Shown here in pieces: positions 61,107 through 64,000 of a DNA stretch of 64,000 nucleotides (position 1 is its first letter; the number at the start of each line of letters is the position of its first letter). The DNA is from Streptomyces parvus. Its GTDB lineage: Bacteria > Actinomycetota > Actinomycetes > Streptomycetales > Streptomycetaceae. The DNA lies in assembly GCF_014648875.1 (NCBI RefSeq), contig NZ_BMRY01000007.1:1-64000 (forward strand), written 5' to 3'. A model generated the notes under the pieces. That model was not told the DNA's origin. It saw nothing but the letters and a program-made list of their open reading frames with translations, and made no database searches. Position numbers and translations under genes: made by a program.

Positions 61107-62015
61107 CTACCAGCCGACGCGGTCACAACCGGTGTGACTGGCCGGTTCCACTTGCAGGGTCGCATGGGCGACGCCGTACCGGTCGCGGAGCAGGTCGCGT
61201 GCTTCGTCCAGGACGCTGTGGCCGTCGGCCTGGTCGGCGGTGACCAGGTGGGCGGTGGCGACGTTCATGCCCGACGTCAGCGTCCACAGGTGCAGGTCGT
61301 GCACCTGGTCCACGCCGTCGAGGTCCGCCAGGTCCCCGGACACGGCCACGGGGTCCATTCCCGACGGAGCGTGCTGTCCGAGGACCGCGAAGACCTCCCG
61401 GCCCAGCGCGATGGCGCGGACCGCGACGAACAGCCCGATGGCAAGTGCGATCACGGTGTCCCAGACCGCTTGCCCGGTCGCGGCCACCAGCCATCCGGCC
61501 GCGATCACACCGACGGAGCCGGCGGTGTCGGCGACCACTTCGAGGTAGGCGCCCTTCACGTTCAGGCTCTCCGCCGCTCCGGCGCGGAGCAGGAGCAGCG
61601 CCACCACGTTGACGGCCAGGCCGATTGCCCCGACCACGAGCATCGGCCCGGAGGACACCTCGGCCGTTGCCCCGATCCTGCGTACCGCCTCGAAGACGAC
61701 GTAGACCGCGACGCCCATCATCAGCAGCACCGACAGCAGGGAAGCGAAGACCTCCGCCCGGTAGGAGCCGTAGGTGCGGCGACCGGTGGTGTCCGGGCGG
61801 GTGGCGATCCTGGTGGCCACGAGGGCCGCGCCCAGCGCCACGACATCCGCGGCCATGTGACCGGCGTCGGAGAGCAACGCCAGGGATCCGGAGATCAGCC
61901 CGTAGGCCAGCTCGACGAAGAAGAAGGAGCCGACGAGCGCGAACGACACGGCGAGCCGCCAACGGTGCCGGCCTCCCGCGTTCGGTCCCACGCTGTGGCT
62001 GTGGTTGTGACCCAT
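61107..62015 (-). CDS. CDF family cation efflux transporter
   Basis: 302 aa, six helices and a cytoplasmic C-terminal domain. N-terminal MGHNHSHSVG is a His-rich entry. Helix 2 has the metal site SDAGHMAAD (Asp50, His53, Asp57). Helix 5 reads YLEVVADTAGS, with Glu159 where Zn transporters have His, and Asp163 kept. AAGGGGG precedes the ATG at 62015. It exports divalent metal (Zn, Cd or a related ion) by proton exchange; the helix-5 change could shift specificity. It lies near the CmtR-like sensor. Confidence 0.88.
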   Translation of the reverse strand: MGHNHSHSVGPNAGGRHRWRLAVSFALVGSFFFVELAYGLISGSLALLSDAGHMAADVVALGAALVATRIATRPDTTGRRTYGSYRAEVFASLLSVLLMMGVAVYVVFEAVRRIGATAEVSSGPMLVVGAIGLAVNVVALLLLRAGAAESLNVKGAYLEVVADTAGSVGVIAAGWLVAATGQAVWDTVIALAIGLFVAVRAIALGREVFAVLGQHAPSGMDPVAVSGDLADLDGVDQVHDLHLWTLTSGMNVATAHLVTADQADGHSVLDEARDLLRDRYGVAHATLQVEPASHTGCDRVGW

Positions 62016-62536
62016 GACAGTCCCCCTTGAGTCCGTGCCGATATCCGCAGGAGAACACGGGTGTGACCTGGCGTGCAAAGCCTGCATCGGTGTCCGTTGT
62101 CATCTCCGATAAAAAGCCTCTGACCTGCATGTTTTATTTCTCCCTTACCTCGGATGCATCGGGTGGAAGAAGCGCATGGGATCAGGCAATGTGAGGGCGG
62201 AGACTCGTCATGCTGGTATCGGTGTCCTCACGGTGAACGTCTTCCGGGCCGGTGGCGCGCTGACTCACCTCCTGCCTCCCAGCCGGACGTTCTGTGCTGT
62301 CAAGGGCGCATGGGGCCGTTGGCTGCCGACCTGATGGAGCAAGGGCTCGTGCCGCCCGTCGGCGGGTTTCGAAGCGGTGTACGCCGAACCGGAGATCCAC
62401 CGCCCTCCACGCGCCGCTGGCCGACGCCGACCAGGATCGACACGAGAACACCCGAAAGGGGGCAGGCACCTCGCTACGGGTAGCCTTCTTCTCGCCAGAG
62501 TTGTCTCTCACCTTCCTGACGTTCGGAACTCCGCTC
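62016..62536. other. Intergenic region between the CDF gene and the next membrane protein
   Basis: 521 nt without a recognisable gene. The left part (62080-62160) is A/T-rich and should hold the promoter of the CDF gene. The right part has short plus-strand reading frames that look non-coding or decayed. No repeat or structured RNA was recognised. Confidence 0.35.
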
Positions 62537-63199
62537 ATGCGACCGCTGCTGTTCCCCCGTACCGCCTCGCCGGCTTCCGGCGTGCTGCGCGGTGCGCGAG
62601 CTGCGGTTCTCGCGATGTTGTGTGTCCTGCTGCCCATGGCCGGACATGTACTGACCCTGGGGCACGCGCCGCAGTGGGTCGTCGTGGCGATGGTGGGGCT
62701 CGTGGCCGTGCCGGGGGCAGTATTCCTGACCCGGCGCAGGCTCACCGACGGGCAACTGCTCGTGGTGTTGGTCGCGGCGCAGGTCGCCCACCACGCGACG
62801 TACGCGTTGCCCGGGATGTGCCGGGCGGCGGCCGGCGTGGACGGCACCTCGAACCTCCCGTCGTGGGTGGAGCACGGCGCAACCCTGCAACTGCCTGCGG
62901 GTTCCATGATCTCCGGCCACGTGATCACTTTGCTGGTGGCCGCCCGGGTGCTGGGCGTGACTGAGCAGATGTTGTGGCGGAGCAGGCCGCTGCTGGACGT
63001 GGTGCTGCGCCTGCTGGCCTTCGTCTGGCCCCTCCTCGTCGTTCGCGGCAACGGCCCGCAGGACGAGCTTCGGGCGACCGAGACACCAGTTAAACCGGCC
63101 GTCCTGGTACGGCTGCGCTCCGGCCGGGCACCTCCGCGTGCAGGTGGTCTTCTCGTCCGTTCCCGGCTGATGCCGGTCGGTCGCCCTGTCGTGTGCTGA
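62537..63199 (+). CDS. Integral membrane protein of the copC neighbourhood
   Basis: 220 aa from ATG 62537 (MRPLLFPRTASPASGVLRGA). Helices include VLAMLCVLLPMAGHVLTLGH, VVVAMVGLVAVPGAVFL and LLVVLVAAQVAHHATYALPG, with His residues in membrane segments. Members of this type usually precede copC/copD in Streptomyces. The C-terminal 50 residues are basic and variable. The exact role is unknown; a copper link is inferred from position. Confidence 0.7.
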   Translation: MRPLLFPRTASPASGVLRGARAAVLAMLCVLLPMAGHVLTLGHAPQWVVVAMVGLVAVPGAVFLTRRRLTDGQLLVVLVAAQVAHHATYALPGMCRAAAGVDGTSNLPSWVEHGATLQLPAGSMISGHVITLLVAARVLGVTEQMLWRSRPLLDVVLRLLAFVWPLLVVRGNGPQDELRATETPVKPAVLVRLRSGRAPPRAGGLLVRSRLMPVGRPVVC

Positions 63200-63291
63200 C
63201 AGACGTACCCATGCAGGGGACGACCGGCGTGCCGGTCCGCGCGTATTCCCGCGGCTGAGCCCGCAGGCTGCACAGAAAGTCCCCTCCACCC

Positions 63292-63894
63292 ATGCACTAC
63301 ACCCATGGGCGTGCCCGCTTTGCGGCACGCACCCTCGTCGTACCCGCCGCCCTGGGCACCCTCCTCATGGGCGCTCCCCTGGCCGCGGCACACACCGATC
63401 TCGACAGCAGCACCCCCGTGGCCGAGGCGTCGCTCGCCGAAGTGCCGGAGAGCGTCACGCTGACCTTCAGCGACCCGATGGACCAGAAGTACGCCAAGGT
63501 CGCCGTGACCAGCCCGGACAAGCAGGTCGTCAGCCAGGGAACGCCTCAGGTCGACGGCAAGCGCGTCACGATCGCTCTCGACCCGCGGGCATCCGCAGGC
63601 GAGTACAGCGTCGGCTACCGGGTCGTGTCCGCCGACGGTCACCCCGTCTCCGGCTCCTACACCTTCACCGTTCAGACGCAGAAGGCGTCCCCGAGCCCGA
63701 CGGCCTCGGCGTCCGAAGCGCCGACCGACCCATCGAAGCCGCCGGCTCCGGCCGCGGGGGCCCCGGCGGCCGCAGCCAGCGACGGCTCGCCAGGTCTCAG
63801 CACCGCTGCCGTCACCACGGCCGGAGTGCTGCTGGCGGCCGGGGCAACCGGCTACATCCTGTTCCGGCGCAAGCGGGTCAGCCGTGACGACTGA
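63292..63894 (+). CDS. copC: Copper resistance protein CopC
   Basis: 200 aa. Signal peptide ending at PLAAA, so the mature protein begins with His (HTDLDSSTPVAEAS), the conserved N-terminal copper ligand. SVTLTFSDPMDQKYAKVAV and RVVSADGHPVSGSYTFTV complete the CopC beta-barrel with the second His. A Pro/Ala-rich linker and a C-terminal helix with Arg-Lys anchor (YILFRRKRVS) follow. It binds copper outside the membrane. The next gene, copD-like, overlaps its end. Confidence 0.92.
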   Translation: MHYTHGRARFAARTLVVPAALGTLLMGAPLAAAHTDLDSSTPVAEASLAEVPESVTLTFSDPMDQKYAKVAVTSPDKQVVSQGTPQVDGKRVTIALDPRASAGEYSVGYRVVSADGHPVSGSYTFTVQTQKASPSPTASASEAPTDPSKPPAPAAGAPAAAASDGSPGLSTAAVTTAGVLLAAGATGYILFRRKRVSRDD

Positions 63895-64000
63895 CGGCGC
63901 GGTGACCAAGCCGAGGTTCCTCCCGCGGCTGCCACTCCTGCTCACCGTCGCTGCGGCCGGTGCGGTGATCACCACGGTGGCCACCGTATGGGCGGGCGGC
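63884..64000 (+). CDS. CopD-like copper resistance/CtaG-type membrane protein, 5' part
   Basis: GTG at 63884 overlaps the copC stop by 11 nt and opens a frame (read MTTDGAVTKPRFLPRLPLLL, then VAAAGAVITTVATVWAGG) to the right edge. One hydrophobic helix is visible. Position after copC and this start fit the bifunctional CopD/cytochrome-c-oxidase-assembly proteins of actinobacteria. Only 39 codons are seen. Confidence 0.65.
   Translation, partial: MTTDGAVTKPRFLPRLPLLLTVAAAGAVITTVATVWAGG

Noticed and set aside
62294..62536. N-terminal extension of the membrane protein upstream of copC
   Set aside because: Arg-rich sequence without similarity to a leader; the ATG at 62537 starts the conserved-looking hydrophobic protein.

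Overview
The window is high-GC actinobacterial DNA and reads as a Streptomyces chromosome. Codon third positions are strongly G/C, starts are often GTG or TTG, and families typical of Streptomyces are dense: a BTAD regulator, a LitR-type photoreceptor, spore photoproduct lyase, a GH19 chitinase, and DUF1206/DUF4383 membrane proteins. No rRNA, CRISPR array or replication origin was seen.

Layout. Position 1-70 holds the start of an IS5-like transposase that runs off the left edge. 0.1-12 kb carries a large AAA ATPase without an HTH domain, a tRNA-Pro(GGG), a BTAD/AAA regulator and a secreted S8 protease coupled to a VCBS/FG-GAP protein. The regulator and the protease each carry one apparent 1-nt deletion. 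12-29 kb is a housekeeping and accessory stretch: SHOCT protein, Nudix / NAD-kinase-like / SPFH operon, SDR, TetR with PAP2 and DMT genes, PadR with a dienoyl-CoA reductase and DoxX, MarR with an MMPL exporter, fasciclin, DUF1206, DUF4383 and a LitR/CarH-type B12 regulator. Several of these have clear palindromic or repeated operators.

29.6-45.8 kb is a complete polycyclic tetramate macrolactam (PTM; frontalamide / HSAF / ikarugamycin type) biosynthetic operon: ftdA hydroxylase, ftdB iterative PKS-NRPS (KS-AT-DH-KR-ACP-C-A-PCP-TE, adenylation code read as ornithine), ftdC and ftdD FAD/NAD(P) oxidoreductases, ftdE MDR reductase and ftdF P450. Most genes overlap by 4-11 nt. The family is known. 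Local details worth checking are an apparent loss of the ExxR motif in the P450 and the remains of a cysteine-desulfurase-like gene just upstream.

45.8-52.1 kb holds a mannonate-dehydratase-family gene and a GntR/FCD regulator. Between them is a deletion scar of a sugar ABC transporter operon: the operator, the first 18 codons of a binding protein and the last 33 codons of a permease remain. Spore photoproduct lyase, a chitinase with a DasR-like site, a DUF6389-like gene and a DUF899 gene follow.

52.5-64 kb looks like acquired DNA. A 10-codon head of panD is followed by a tyrosine integrase with flanking repeats and by the 3' half of a tRNA-Met(CAT). Then come an ABC-three-component (ABC-3C) conflict system (nuclease-like effector, small middle protein, DUF2326 ATPase), a methyltransferase-like membrane protein, and a metal/copper block: CmtR-like sensor with Cys57/61/102, DUF3105, DUF305, a CDF transporter, CopC and the start of CopD. 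The best candidates for a second look are the panD/tRNA junctions, the ABC-3C island, the ABC-operon scar, the TetR operator array and the P450.
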